DNA of 64,000 bases, from assembly GCF_003254395.2 (NCBI RefSeq), contig NC_037644.1:8152086-8216085 (forward strand), given 5' to 3'. A model generated the notes under the pieces. It saw nothing but the letters and a program-made list of their open reading frames with translations. It was not told the DNA's origin and ran no database searches. This DNA is from Apis mellifera. Taxonomy: Eukaryota; Arthropoda; Insecta; Hymenoptera; Apidae. The position numbers and the translations under genes were made by a program. Below, one piece after another: positions 1-12,420 of the stretch (position 1 is its first letter; every line of letters begins with the position of its first letter).

Positions 1-881
1 TAAATTCAATAATCCGATCTGATCTTGTTTTATTCTTGTATTTTGGGGGATAAATTACTTGGGAGGTGATTTTTCGAGATTATAGTGGGATAAAAAAAGA
101 TTATAGGAACATTTTTCATTATGATATATCGAGGAAGAAGAAAGTGTTAAACACCGTACAATTGCTGGGAACATTGTTTTCGAGCTCGTATCTGATGACA
201 ATGATAAATGATAGTATAACGAAATAGTGCAGTAACGAGATATCCTAGATTAATAGATAAAAAATAACGCATTCTTCAAAACTATTAGTAAATTTCTTAT
301 TGTTATTTTTCGAATTTTTTTATTGTTTTGTAATAGAATCTCTTATTTACGAATACAAAATGTAAATATATCAAGAAATATCGATAAATATAATATTACA
401 TGATAAAAGACAAAATGTCATCTTCATTCCTGATCTTACATAACCTTGAAAATCATGGTCATGTGCACGAATGAATTCGTTTTGTCATATATTTCATATA
501 TGATATTATATTTAAAAAATTAAAGATCGAGATTTTTCTCTTGAAAAATTGATGCACACTGTTAATTTGTAGAAAAATTTCCTACTTTAATATTTTTTCC
601 TAATTTACTTTACGAAAAAAACGCTGACTAGTTTCTGAACATCTTATATATCTATATACATACAAGAAATTCCACTGTTAAATAGAAATTATTTCGCTTA
701 GTTCAGAAATTCTAGAATTAATTCGTATGATTTACAATAGCGTATCCAGCCTAATAACAAGCTAGATGCTTTCCAGAAGCGCGTCTTGTCGTAAATAGAT
801 TTATCTTAAGGACGAGTGTGAAGGTTAGAGGTTCTGGCGTAGCTGTGGTATAATTAAAACCAATTTTCGAGCAGTACTCAC
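1..881. other. Cadherin intron, left edge
   Basis: Continuation of the cadherin gene after the exon at 882-1016. A+T-rich, no open frame of note, no repeat structure that I could recognise. Confidence 0.6.
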
Positions 882-1016
882 GCTTGCCCTGAGCAGTAGT
901 TGGTAAAAGGGTCTCTCTCTGTAGTCGAGTGGTTGACGTAACACGAGGGCGCCTGTGTACGAATTCTGTCTTTTCTCCACATCCACTATACCAAACTTTT
1001 CACAAGCATCTAGAAA
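882..1016 (-). CDS. Cad87A: Cadherin exon (second half of EC2), Cadherin-87A-like
   Basis: Third recognisable exon of the minus-strand cadherin, 45 codons, phase 0 at both ends. The acceptor is TTTTGTTACAG at its high-coordinate side and the donor is GTGAGT just below 882. It reads FLDACEKFGIVDVEKRQ at the start and holds the EC motif LDYRERPFYQL, a variant of the usual LDRE...Y.L strand. It ends at RAS, just where the conserved Asp of the EC repeat should open the next exon, which lies outside the window. The Cys in DACEKF probably pairs with the Cys in LTCVPQPQ of the preceding exon, an inference. Cadherin repeats are rod-like, calcium-bound extracellular modules for cell-cell contact. Cadherin family is near certain; the Cad87A assignment rests on remembered resemblance and could instead be another long insect cadherin. 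Confidence 0.9.
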
Positions 1017-1369
1017 CTGTAACAAAATGATTATATTGAAAGTGCATCAATTTGTTGTTTTTTAATGTCTATACGTGTGTTCTCATATAACGTCTTGTGA
1101 TGTATCTATCTGTATTACCTACGTAAGATAAAATCGTTTAGAGATCGTGAAATCTTTTAATGATATGATTGCATTGATACGATGATAGACGACAGAGTTT
1201 AGAAGATTAAATTAATTGTGGAAGTAAAGATTTAAACATTGTCAATTATAATCATTATAATTGTAATTATTCCACTGAATTATTATACATATTATATTAA
1301 TTGTACGAAAAATATAATATAATAATAATTATGTTTTGAGCGAAAGATATTTTTCAAATAAGTAAGTTA

Positions 1370-1470
1370 TGTATATATATTTAATATATATATTATAAGT
1401 AATATAATATATATAATATAGTATATATATATATATAATATAGTATATATATATATAAGTATATATATTT
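1370..1470. repeat. (TA)n microsatellite cluster
   Basis: About 100 bp of TA runs broken by GT and AA steps, for example TAGTATATATATATATA repeated twice. It is an imperfect, probably old microsatellite. Confidence 0.85.
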
Positions 1471-4400
1471 TTCCATAAGAAATGTCTTATGGATATCTTA
1501 AAAATAATTATAAACGTAATAATATTGTTAAAGATGTTTTATGAACATTTATATTATAAAGAATGTCTTAAAAAAAAGATGATTCAACAATTTTTTCTGA
1601 AAATTAAAATTAAAATAGAGATTTAAATAAATCAAATGAAAATATATTATTTATTAATTTAATTATATATATTCCAAATATCCAACATTTTATTGTAACT
1701 ATTTTTAACTGGTTAAGTTAAGTTTATATCATAAACATTGCGATTAAAAAAACAAATATTTTTGATTTAAATCATTCTCGATGAATCAATAATAATAAAA
1801 AAAAAAAAAGAAAAGAAAAAAGACAACACGAGTTTAAATGCTGGAATATTTCTATACATCAACTCTGTCGATAATTGTCTCTGATGATAACTTATCTCTT
1901 TATCGACTTTGCTTTTAATAACAAAAATTCGATTATTTTGTAAATAAACGACACACGTGTGTTTTAAACATTAGTTACGTTTAATGATCGAGGGCATGGC
2001 GCGTTCCACGGCCTGTATAAAACGAAAAGAGGTATTAAAGTTCGCTGCCGTAAAGCCAGCGAGCCATTAGTTAAAAGGTTTTACAGTTTTATTGGTCGTC
2101 TAACGGGCTCCATGAATTTATCGAGCGGATATGACATAGAGGTTATGCGTCTTCGTGCTAATATTCCAGCCCCATCCTTCGAGATCGTCGCGTAGAACTG
2201 GTAAGGCTAGATAATTTCCGCGTATTTTGAGTGATAAACGTATTGGATATTTTTCGAACAAAATGCCCGATATGCCAGCTATTTTTCTCCCGATTTGATC
2301 GTTTTAAAGTCCGACCGCAGTATGTTCCGTTATCGACCCTAGAACACGATACCAACGTTTTCACGCGATATAAATAATATTTCAAGAAGTTTGTGACCTT
2401 TTTTGTTATTAGAACTCGTGTCAACATGAAAGATGAAAAATTTCAAATTATGAGCTTATGTCACTTCTTATAAAATTTCTCGATTTCTTTTATTTATCAA
2501 ACTTGCTTTTTTTGAAATATTTTTAAATTATACAATAAAATATACATTTTTTAAAATAAATTATTGTATATTTTGAGAATAATTTATTATTTTGTTTAGA
2601 AATAAAATTGAAATAATAATATAAAAAAAAATAGTTTTTATTATAAATCATAAATTAAACGATCAATTTATTATTTTTTGAAATGTTTATTTTATCTGCA
2701 ATTTTTTAATCAGTTTGGTAATAGGGGACGTATAATATTTAATAAAAAATCAAGATTATCAAATGAATCCATACTTGTATTCAGTTTGGATTATATTACA
2801 TAATTAAATGCATGGTAAACTGATAATTTTGTGGAACTAGACAGTTATAAGGAATCAACTCCACTCTTTGGTAATTCGAGTAAGTAGAAGAAACCATTCA
2901 AAAACAAAGTTCTCTTTCAAATCAAAGAAGTTCATATTATTAATTCATATCCAGAAATTTTTAGTCTTTAATTTATCATCCTTAAAATAATTTTTTATTG
3001 TTGTAAAAAGTCGAAATTTAAATCTTAATAAATATTATATAAATATAAATATTATAAATATATATATATTATACAAATATAAATATTATATATTATAAAT
3101 ATTATATTATATATCTTAAATATACTGAATATGAATATTTATGATATTCGTTCGTTAATAATTTTTAAATTTAAAGAGAAAAAGATTTCTTTTATAAATA
3201 AACAGCTTTCTTAAAATATTCAGTTACGTGTAAAGACTTCACAAATCATAGGTTAAAAACCACTAATCCAGTTAATCAATATTGTTGTAAGAATTTTTGA
3301 TTGAAATTAATCAGATGGAAGAAAATTATATATCTTTTCAATTTATTCATAATTTTTTCGCTTAAATTTCTCCTTTATCAATTTTATATCTGTGCGAATA
3401 ATAAATAATGGATATTTTATGGATGAGTAATCAGACTTTCAGTAACGATCACGAAAGAATATATTATTTTCTTTTCTATTTTTCTTACGTTTTTTATATT
3501 TTCGAAGCAATATTACTTTTAGTCTCTTTTATCACAGGAAGAATAATTACAACGAAATCTCTTCCACGAAAAAGCATGTAATTAATTAACGTCAAAAGTG
3601 TTTTCCCTAAAGTTTTTTACGAGAAAAAAAAATGCTTTTTCTTTAAAAAAGAAATATATGTATATTATTTTTATAACGTATACAGAGTGTATTTCTCTCA
3701 CTGAAAAAAGTGGATTATCGTATAGAAGAAGAAATTGGAATTGTAAAAAAAAAAAAAATTGTGTTTAGAATTATTATAAAAATAATGTATTATTGTAAAA
3801 ATTATTTACAATAAAAATATACTTTCTATATTTATATTGAAAACATGTAATTTTTTAATGTTCACTAATCCTCAATACATTTGTTGAATGGATAAAATAG
3901 AGGAATTTTATTGGATTTTTTTTGAAAAAGATTTTTTTTGAATTCACTTATCGAGTTTTTATTTATGCAAGATTAATTAATTTCGAATTGTTTAGAGCAT
4001 AAGTCAAAATAAACATTATTAAAACTTTTCTCTATAAATGTGTCTTTTTTAAGTTGTTTAAACGATGTATGGAAAGTACTTAATTACAAGGCTTCTGATT
4101 AAGTGAAATCAAGGAAGAAATCACTTTAGAAGAATTTACTTTACCAATAATGGAAATTTTAATATTGCGAAAGTATAGTTTTAGTACATTTTAAAAATTA
4201 TCCAATTTTTTACATATTGCTTTTTCATATTTTGTCTTTTTAATTTCTATTCTTATAACAATATTTTTACTTATTAATTTTTTATTTAGTCATTTAAAAT
4301 CAATACAATATTCATTGTCCTTTTTAATTAAATCAAAAAAAAAAAAAAGATATTTACTTTCTTTTAAAGTTCTTTTAAAGTGTTAAACATACGTAATTCA

Positions 4401-4859
4401 TTTAAGGAAGGATTTAGTCACAAATCGAAAATTTTTAAAAGTATTCTTTAATTTATTCTTTAATTATTTTCATTCATTATTTTTCTTCGAAACAAAATCA
4501 CAGTTACGATAGACTTTTCATTTTATTAACCACCAAAAAAACCCTCTAAATAATTACATCGATTAATTACCAAACAACATTTCAACTTCATATAAAATAT
4601 TTCTCATATTTGTAAGGAAAAAAAAAACTTTTAAATTTTATCTCGAAAATATATGTACATTCGATTCGATTACTTCCCGTTTCTCTTTCAATTTTCAAAA
4701 AAAAAGAAAAAAAAAATTAATCGATCGTTTATTTTTACACGAATGAAAAAAAAAAAGAAACCCCGTAATCAACTTTTCCAGATACCTACGTACGTACGCG
4801 CTCGAACGGTAAAATTGAAATTTCATAGAGATGAATTCCCTTCCGCGCCGCAATAAATG

Positions 4860-5320
4860 CCGTAGAGCTTGCTAAAATAAATAATAGAGGGCAGGAGGAT
4901 CTCGGGTGTAGCCGATTTGACGTGAAATAGCTGTTTTAAAGGAATACTTCCGTATTCCTGTGCGGGGCGGCCGGCATAGAAAATTCAAGCGATTAAGAGG
5001 TGAAGTTTCTGAACCGGTTGACTTTATATTGTCGTATTAATATATTACAGAGGACACAGAGCGGGGAATATGCACCGCGTCCTATTAAATAGTCAAATGT
5101 CCCCGAGATTAATTTCGCAGACACTAGGCAGGAAGGTAGGAGGAATTTATCTCGTGACGATTAATCTTCCCGGTTGGACGTCGAAAACGTGCACGAAAGA
5201 AGGAGATTACCACCGGATTTCGTTATGCATTAAATTAAAACGAGCATTGATATTTTCTTTGGCAACGAAATTATTTACGATTGATACCGACTGTTGAAAA
5301 CTTTTTCACGAATTATAACA
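4860..5320. other. GC-richer island with a perfect short hairpin
   Basis: Base composition rises here (GGGGCGGCCGGC near 4974). GGAATAC at 4941-4947 and GTATTCC at 4952-4958 form a perfect 7-bp stem with a TTCC loop. This could be a regulatory element of the cadherin intron; no function is shown by the sequence. Confidence 0.3.
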
Positions 5321-5394
5321 TGGCCACTGCAACATTACAACGCTATATACTGTCATATATATATATCTCGATTATAATTTTATTTATAATAATT

Positions 5395-6300
5395 TTAAAT
5401 ATAAAAATAATAATTTATTTATAAAAAATAAGTACAAATTATTACTTTTTTTTATTAGTACGATGTCCCAAAAATTTCAATTTGAAAGAGAAATTTTTTT
5501 GGAAAAATATTCAGTAATTCCATAAAATTGATAAATTTTATTCTTTCACAATAGTTAATTAATTTGTAATTATTTACACGAAACTAATTAATCTGCACGA
5601 TTTATAAGAAATAATAATAAAATTCTATTTATAATAAAATAAATAATAAATACAAATTATTTATTAGTGCGATGGAACAATCTTAAAAATTTCAATTTGC
5701 AGAAATTTTTTAGAAAAGTATTCAATAATTCCACAAAATTGGTAAATTTTATTTTTTCATATAAAATTTTATTTATAATAAAATAAATAATAAGTACAAA
5801 TTATTTATTAGTGCGATGGAACGATCTTAAAAATTTCAATTTGCAGAAATTTTTTTGGAAAAATATTCAGTAATTCCACAAAATTGGTAAATTTTATTTT
5901 TTCACAATAATTAATTAAATTGTAATTATTTACACGAAACTAATTAATCTGCACGAGTAATACGACATTCTTACGAGGAAAACGATTTTTCAAAATCGAT
6001 ATATATTTATAAAAAATAATAATAAAATTTTATTTATAATAAAATAAATAATAAATACAAATTATTTATTATGCGATGGAACGATCTTAAAAATTTCAAT
6101 TTGCAGAAATTTTTTGGAAAAATATTCAGTAATTCCACAAAATTGGTAAATTTTATTTTTTCACAATAGTTAATTAAAATGTAATTATTTACACGAAACT
6201 AATTAATCTGTACGAATAATACGACATTTTTACGAGGAAAACGATTTTTCAAAATCGATATTTATTCGATGTCAATCGATATATATCGATATGTAATAAT
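5395..6300. repeat. Local tandem array, about four diverged copies
   Basis: A core beginning with TGCGATGGAAC and running through AAAATTTCAATTTGCAGAAA, TTCAGTAATTCCACAAAATT and TTTACACGAAACTAATTAAT recurs at about 5459, 5667, 5811 and 6071. Spacing is irregular (about 145 to 260 bp) because linker segments are gained or lost. The last two complete copies also share an ACGATTTTTCAAAATCGATA end. Confidence 0.85.
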
Positions 6301-7585
6301 TTTGTATATCGAATATCGAATTCGTCGAATTGGCAAATATTTTCCACGATAAATTGACACGTGACGTAATTTCGGGGGGCGAAGGAGCGTTCGCAAGAAC
6401 CGAGAGGTTAAGCTGCTTTTTAATCAGCGCTGTTCAAAATTAAAAACCTCGTTACGTGAAAAGCGGGAGTTTCGAAAATGTTACACGCGAACTCGATTCG
6501 CTGCAAACTCTCTCCGCGCCATATAAATAAAATGCAGGCACGACAACTTTAGAAAAAAGAAAAGGAAAAAAAAAGTAATCGTTAGTTGATTAAATCGAGC
6601 ATTAAAAAAAATCGAGGGGACGATTAAACGAAAAAAAGTATCTCTATCTAAATTATTCGTCGAGAATTTTTAACGTTTCGCGTTTAGAATTAATTAAACG
6701 TAAGTCGATTAACTTGATCTTTTTGATTTTGTACTTTTCATGAAAACGGCACAAAGATAGATCAAAATTTTTTTAAACGTCGCATTCCTTCAAAAATAAT
6801 TATTCGTGAAAGGTGAAATTATAATGTGATTATCGAAGGAACAACTATTTTGACACACGAAATCATGAAATAAAGTAATTGAGTAATTGAGATTAATTGC
6901 AAAAAGTGTATATGAATTTTGCCATTATATTTTATATTATTACTATAATGTATATTATTACTATAATGTATATAAAAATCACGTACTGTAAATAATATTA
7001 GACGTATATTAAAAGTAATTGTACAAGTTTCGAATTGATTTGAACGTACGAACTATTTTATCAATGAAAAACAAAGTTTGTCGTGGAAATTGTCCCCTAG
7101 TTTCAGTTTCCAAATGAGTTTGCACAGTTCGTTGAGGATAATGAAATAAATATATATATGCAAATTCAATTTTGAATTTGTCGATGATTGAAACAGTAGA
7201 TGCAGTTAAATTGTTCGTGACTATTGGATGAAAAATATTTTTCCCGCGCGAAAGCTCTGGTGAAATTTAACGTTTCGATTTTCATAGTAAAGATTAAATT
7301 TTAAATGTAAGGAAGAATTGATGGAATTAATCGATACTCCTTTTTTTTTTCATCGTGTTTTTAAAATCGTTTTTAAAAATTAACATTTCTTCGTTTTCAA
7401 AAAGAATTAATTTCAATAATTTTATTCACTGGATAGGATTTATTTTATTCCTTTTTTTTACCAATATAACCCAATATTCTAATACATACACAAAAAGGTA
7501 TCATTTTTACTTTCATCATCATTCGAAAATTTTTGTGTTTCTTTTTTTTATAAATAGAATCGAAACAGTTTCTATTTAAAAAAAA
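6301..7585. other. Cadherin intron, unassigned
   Basis: A GC-richer stretch at about 6350-6540 is followed by A+T-rich sequence. At 6940-6975 TATTATTACTATAATGTATA is repeated in tandem. The open frames around 7355-7642 overlap on both strands and are low complexity. Confidence 0.5.
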
Positions 7586-8110
7586 AAATTCAAAAATGAT
7601 AAACCATCTCACTTTCAATGATTGGAATGTTAATAACATCACGATTCCCTTGATTTTTGAATCAGAATGAATATTTCCTTTTCAATATTAAGCTGCGTCG
7701 ATTAAAAAAGAGATACAAATTTTTTTAACTCTTTTAACAAAACACTGAGAAAATTACAATATTTATATATTTTCCTTAAACAAACCAAAAAAGTTTATTC
7801 ATTTCAAAATCATATTCATTTCATATCATTTCAAAATTTTCAAAAAAATTGATAAGAATTTAAAAATGATAAACCATCTCACTTTGAATGATTGGAATGT
7901 TAATAATATCACGATTCCCTTGATTTTTGAATCAGAACGAATATTTCCTTTTCAATATTAAGCTGCGTCGATTAAAAAAGAGATACAAATTTTTTTAACT
8001 CTTCTAACAAAACACTGGAGAAAATTACAATATTTATATATTTTTTTTAAACAAACCAAAAAAATATTTATTCATTTCATATCATTTCAAAATTTTCAAA
8101 AAACTTGATA
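7586..8110. repeat. Tandem duplication, 270-bp unit
   Basis: AAACCATCTCACTTT begins at 7601 and again at 7871. The stretch through TTGATTTTTGAATCAGAA, GCTGCGTCGATTAAAAAAG and TTTTTTTAACTCTT is repeated almost base for base, so the duplication is fairly recent. The second copy is slightly shorter at its end. Confidence 0.9.
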
Positions 8111-8448
8111 CCAATTTGAAATAAAGAATACACTTCGTACACGAGTTGTAAAGTAAACTCGAAAATCGTATATCAATCCGATATATTAAAAATTAAACTT
8201 AACTCGTATCTTTCTCGTGTCATACGATTTAAAAGCTAGATTTTTAGAGACGAAATGGAACAAGTGCAAAAATATTCTTCCCTAGAAGAAGGAAAAACCA
8301 GTTCCAAAACTGTATCCAAAATTTTACGAATGATATTTAATATCGAAGATCACGAAACGAAAAGAGGAAAAGGAAAGTTGGATCCGTGACTCGGTTGTGA
8401 ACGATACTGCGGGATATTAGCAGTGTAACGAGTTAATTAATGACTCAC

Positions 8449-8706
8449 CTGTGGCTGGGGGACGCAGGTCAGATCTATGGTGTCGCCCAACAGGTCAGGA
8501 TCTATTACTTTGATACCCGAAAGAATGGTGGAGCCGACAGGGAGGTCTTCCTCGGCTACTGCCTCGTAGGGCACGTTCAGGAAACGGGGAGGATTGTCGT
8601 TGTCGTCGAGCACGATCACGTATGCATCGACGCCCACTATGTTCGGTTGTTGACCGGCTGGCACTTCGTCTTCCAACGTCACTCGAAATCGTATCGTGCC
8701 ATTTTC
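8449..8706 (-). CDS. Cad87A: Cadherin exon (end of EC1, start of EC2), Cadherin-87A-like
   Basis: Second recognisable exon, 86 codons, phase 0 to phase 0, acceptor CTCGTTTCAG and donor CACAG/GTGAGT. It begins ENGTIRFRVTLEDEV, which continues directly from the LDRE that closes the previous exon. It contains the calcium-linker motif DDNDNPPRF at about residues 31-39, which ends EC1, then NVPYEAVAEEDLPVGS, the typical opening of EC2 with its calcium-binding acidic pair, and the DPD in VIDPDLLGD. It ends LTCVPQPQ with one cysteine. The exon is much richer in G+C and in CpG than the flanking intron; in honey bees this would suggest low germline methylation, an inference. The protein would be a single-pass surface adhesion molecule, but the membrane and cytoplasmic parts are outside the window. 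Confidence 0.95.
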
Positions 8707-8814
8707 CTGAAACGAGTCGATTCGAAAATTAATCGGGGGATTATTAAAAGCAATCTTTTATTTCTATCGAATTAATCGAATTAAGCATCTCTAATTAGAT
8801 ATAAAAAGCCGCCA

Positions 8815-9060
8815 TATCATTTAATTTTAATAACTTAATATATTAATTACCTTTTTATAATACAGGGTATCTAATCCTAGTTTTTTACTAAATTTTTTAA
8901 CGAAAAAAAAATTATAGATAATTATTATCAATTAATTCTAAAATCAATAAATTTAATTATTAAATATTACAATTTAAATCTATATTAGAAAAAATTAATT
9001 TATAAATCAAGTTTTCAACCGCTATAGCTGGCACTCATATTTATCTTTATTAAAATTAAT
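8815..9060 (-). mobile_element. Nuclear copy of mitochondrial 12S rRNA (minus orientation)
   Basis: Read on the minus strand this contains two universal small-subunit landmarks: GTGCCAGCTATAGCGGTTG (9034-9016) and AAACTAGGATTAGATACCCT (8883-8864), about 150 nt apart as in insect mitochondrial 12S. The second is the classic insect 12S primer site, intact. The segment between them is A+T-rich rRNA-like sequence including ATTGATTTTAGAATT. It lies in a nuclear cadherin intron 110 bp beyond an exon, so it is a NUMT, not a working rRNA. The outer limits are estimates. Confidence 0.85.
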
Positions 9061-9500
9061 CTCCGAATAAAACTTTCATTTATTGTTTCAGAATTCTCTA
9101 TTAATTATAATTTTACTTAAATTTTTAATAAATCTTATATTTTATATATAATCAATTAATATAATTAATTTAAAAATTACAATATAATTTATTTAAAAAT
9201 AACAATTTTTAATAATATAACTAATTAATCTATTTATTATAACTTATTAATAAATAATAATATTTATATAATTAAATTTAATTTTTATTTATCCATTTAT
9301 TCATATAATTTTATTTATAATTATATTTATTATAATATAAAATTTTAACATAAATTTAATTAAATTATAATATTTATAAATATTTTTTAAATATATTATT
9401 TATTTTATAAAATATAAATATATATTTGTTTTTTCTTTTTTTTGTAATATTTATTTTTATTTGGAATAAAATATTTATATATACATATATTTAAATAAAC
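9061..9500. other. Extremely A+T-rich tract beside the 12S insertion
   Basis: Nearly pure A and T for about 400 bp, unlike the surrounding intron. It lies on the side where the 5' part of 12S and then the mitochondrial A+T-rich control region would be expected, so it may be part of the same insertion. This is inference from composition and order only. Confidence 0.4.
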
Positions 9501-9639
9501 TTTGCAAGAAGTACAAGTGTTATATCAATGACGATGGATAACACGGTTTTAAGAAGAGATTTAAAATGAAAATGATGTGAAATAATATTTTATGTAAAAT
9601 GTGAAAATTAATAAATTAATCGAGAGTATATATTAATCG

Positions 9640-9725
9640 AAAATTAATAAATTAAAACAAACATCATTAAAGGATAATTTGCTATAACTCTCGTTTTTTA
9701 ATGAATTTTTAATGAATGAAAATAG
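9640..9725 (+). repeat. Direct duplicate A (first copy)
   Basis: Contains CATTAAAGGATAATTTGCTA followed by TAACTCTCGTTTT, also found with a few changes at about 10480-10560. It marks a small old direct duplication between the two 12S insertions. Confidence 0.6.
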
Positions 9726-10469
9726 TAAGAAGAGGATGTTGTGTATTTATTTTTAGAGAGAAATCGAGACATAACGTGCACGTACAAATAAGAAAGGAAT
9801 GGAGATTGAAATATGTTTTTTAAATTTTTTTAAAGTAAAGTTGCAATTTATGAAGGTATTATTTCTCTTCGATAAAAAAATTGTAATAATTTTAATAAAT
9901 ATATTTATCACGATTTAAATTGTAGTAAATTTAAATTAGAGGGTTAGATTTATATCACGTTACGTTTCTTATTGTCACGTAATGATTTCATATGGGATAT
10001 TGTTATATCGGATTATATTACAGGAGAATATCACGTTGCATATTTTATTTAATCGGGAACGATTGAAGATATTAATTAATTAATTATTGGCAATAAAAGC
10101 AAGCAGCTGTGTGACAGCTGTATCGTAATTCTATATAAATGTTTATAATTAAATCATAATTGAGTATATGTAATGTATATTGTTAACATTAATCTTATTA
10201 TCGAGAGATCGATATCTTTATATACTCGAAAATATTTATCACTTAAGAATTATTATATTAGAAAGAATGTACGTGTTTCATAATTTTTCGAACGCAAGGA
10301 ATATTTTTTATAACACAAATTTATAAGAATTTATGTTAAATAAATTCTTTATTTTATTTAAATCGTTCGTTGTTAGACGCCATTTTGTTTTGAAATGAGC
10401 AACGAGACAAAAATTTCTGTTTTTTCTTAGAAACTATCTTATAATCGATCGATTAATATTGGATAATGA

Positions 10470-10560
10470 ACATTAATCGAGAGGAAAACAAATATCATTA
10501 AAGAATAATTTATATAACTCTCGTTTGAATTTTTTTTAAATTTAATGAACGAAAATTTAA
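10470..10560 (+). repeat. Direct duplicate A (second copy)
   Basis: CATTAAAGAATAATTTATAT then AACTCTCGTTTGAA matches the copy at 9640-9725, about 840 bp away, with both copies preceded by ATTAATCGA. No coding content. Confidence 0.6.
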
Positions 10561-10735
10561 GTTTTTAATCCTGCTACGTCTCCTCGAATTTTAACGAATA
10601 ATAATTCATTCAACTAGTAGAGAAATTTTTTAATATAAATATTTTCTTCAACGAGAAATATTTTAACAATAAAAAGAAAAACACAAATTAGTATCAAATG
10701 AAAACTTGCAAAAATAAAACATCCAAGATCTATCT

Positions 10736-10925
10736 TTAGTAAAGATAAATACAAGTGCCAACAATAAAGGTTAAACTTGATTTGTAAATTAATTTATTCC
10801 AATAAAATTTATATAAGAAATTTAATTTATAATTAAATTTATTGATTTTAGGTGAAATTTAGAATTGTAAAATTTAATAGAAAAAACTAGGACATTAGAT
10901 ATCCTATTATAGAAAAATAAATGAA
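10736..10925 (+). mobile_element. Older nuclear copy of mitochondrial 12S rRNA (plus orientation)
   Basis: Shows the same 12S landmarks in decayed form: GTGCCAACAATAAAGGTTAA at 10755-10774 and AAACTAGGACATTAGATATC at 10884-10903. The second has an inserted C and a C-to-T change relative to the universal sequence. Between them TTTATTGATTTTAGGTGAA parallels the matching part of the copy at 8815-9060. Spacing and order fit 12S, so this is a second NUMT, more diverged, in the opposite orientation. Confidence 0.75.
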
Positions 10926-12039
10926 ATAATTTCCATCGTTTCAAATTGTACAAAATGATAATCTTATTGTATACACAAATTTTAAATGATTAGATAAACA
11001 TTAGATTGACAAACAGTTACTTATTAAAAATAATAAGAATAAAGGAATAATTTTTTGATAAATAGAAATTGTGTGATTTTCTTAACTTTATTAAATTTTA
11101 ACACAAATTTTAAACAATTAAATACATTAAGATTATATATAAATATTTACCTGCCAACTGGATGAAGGAATAATAATAAAATATAATGTGCAGTTTGTTT
11201 ATACGAGTTGTCACGTCACAAAGTTTAAATTTAATTTTTAAAGCTCACAAGAGAGTAAGTGTTGAGAGAGGTGTAGCAGTTACGCACGTTAAGTGTTTGT
11301 TGCGAATTCTCTTCCAACTTCTCTCTGTTGTCCTTCTAAAGAGGGAAGCTAAGCAAGTACACGAGTTGGAGAGATCCTTTTTCATTAAGGAACCACAATG
11401 CGGATACATAACGCGTTTAATCGTTAAATATCCACAGCATGGATATAGAGAATAATACCAAGATTAATGATGAACAATTTCCAAACTAGTTGTTAATTCA
11501 TAACAAGAATTTCATTGACTACAAGATAATATTTCTGAGGATCGTTAATAATTTATTTTTGAATAATTTTCAAACATTCAGAATTTAATATTATTAACAA
11601 TGTATATGTGAAAAATATATTGATAATTGATAAAATTTTACTTAAAAAAAATTGTCGAATATTATGACTCGTCCTAATTTTTTTTTCTTTTGCCAGAAAC
11701 TGCCATTAAAACTCGTTCGACGATCCTTCAAATTATAAAATCCAATAGCCTATTTCTTTTCAACTAGAATAGTTTCAAGAGTACCTTGATCGATAAAATT
11801 GTAATCTTTGGTCGGTAAAAATCACGTGATCATTATAAAAAGGAAGAAAATTTTGAATTTTCTCATTGGAAAGGATCAAACTACAATTTTATCATTTTAT
11901 CATCTATTGTTGAATATCAAATTAGATTATTGCATATATTATATCACGATAAAATCCCATTCATTTAATTTATTATAAAGGGAAGAAATTTTGTTTACGT
12001 TTCCTATTTATTTCCAAATTTTCTCCGATTAAGTTTTCA
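10926..12039. other. Cadherin intron, unassigned
   Basis: Mostly A+T-rich. A GC-richer stretch at about 11200-11460 carries an 89-codon plus-strand frame (11186-11455) with no recognisable domain and no splice context; I do not call it a gene. Confidence 0.5.
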
Positions 12040-12420
12040 GACTCAGAGACACGGTTGCCAACCGACTACATTGTTACTCATGGACAAATGGTTACGATAC
12101 AAAGGGTAGGAAGTTGCCTATCCCGAACTACGATCCTTCAAAGAAACCTTTTCATTCGATCCGAGCTGAAACACGGTTGGCTCTGTCGTTGCCTCCGTTC
12201 CGCGAAGGATCGATCATTCGCAGATCGATTTTCAAGTCGATGGAACGTTTCTCACAGTTAAAATAGCAAGTTGGAAACTTGAACGGATTGTTTAACTCCT
12301 CCTTAGTAAATTTGCCTTTCGATAAACGCCTCCTTCGGTTTTCGATTTTCGTGTTAAAATTTCCGAAACTCCTTCGATTTAAAGTCGGTTCTTGCCGCCA
12401 ACACGTTGTTTCATAACTGA
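12040..12420. other. GC-richer island in cadherin intron
   Basis: About 380 bp of markedly higher G+C with many CpGs. ACACGGTTG occurs at 12050-12058 and again at 12171-12179. It could be a conserved regulatory element. A 68-codon open frame here resembles nothing known to me. Confidence 0.3.

Larger units (their letters stand above)
1017..5394. other. Cadherin intron, A+T-rich
   Basis: First part of the 7.4-kb intron between exons 882-1016 and 8449-8706. It is A+T-rich, with a slightly GC-richer patch at about 1980-2400 and another at 4780-5320. No coding exon is convincing: the frames at 2158-2427, 4653-4856 and 5070-5297 show no domain and no family resemblance. Confidence 0.6.
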
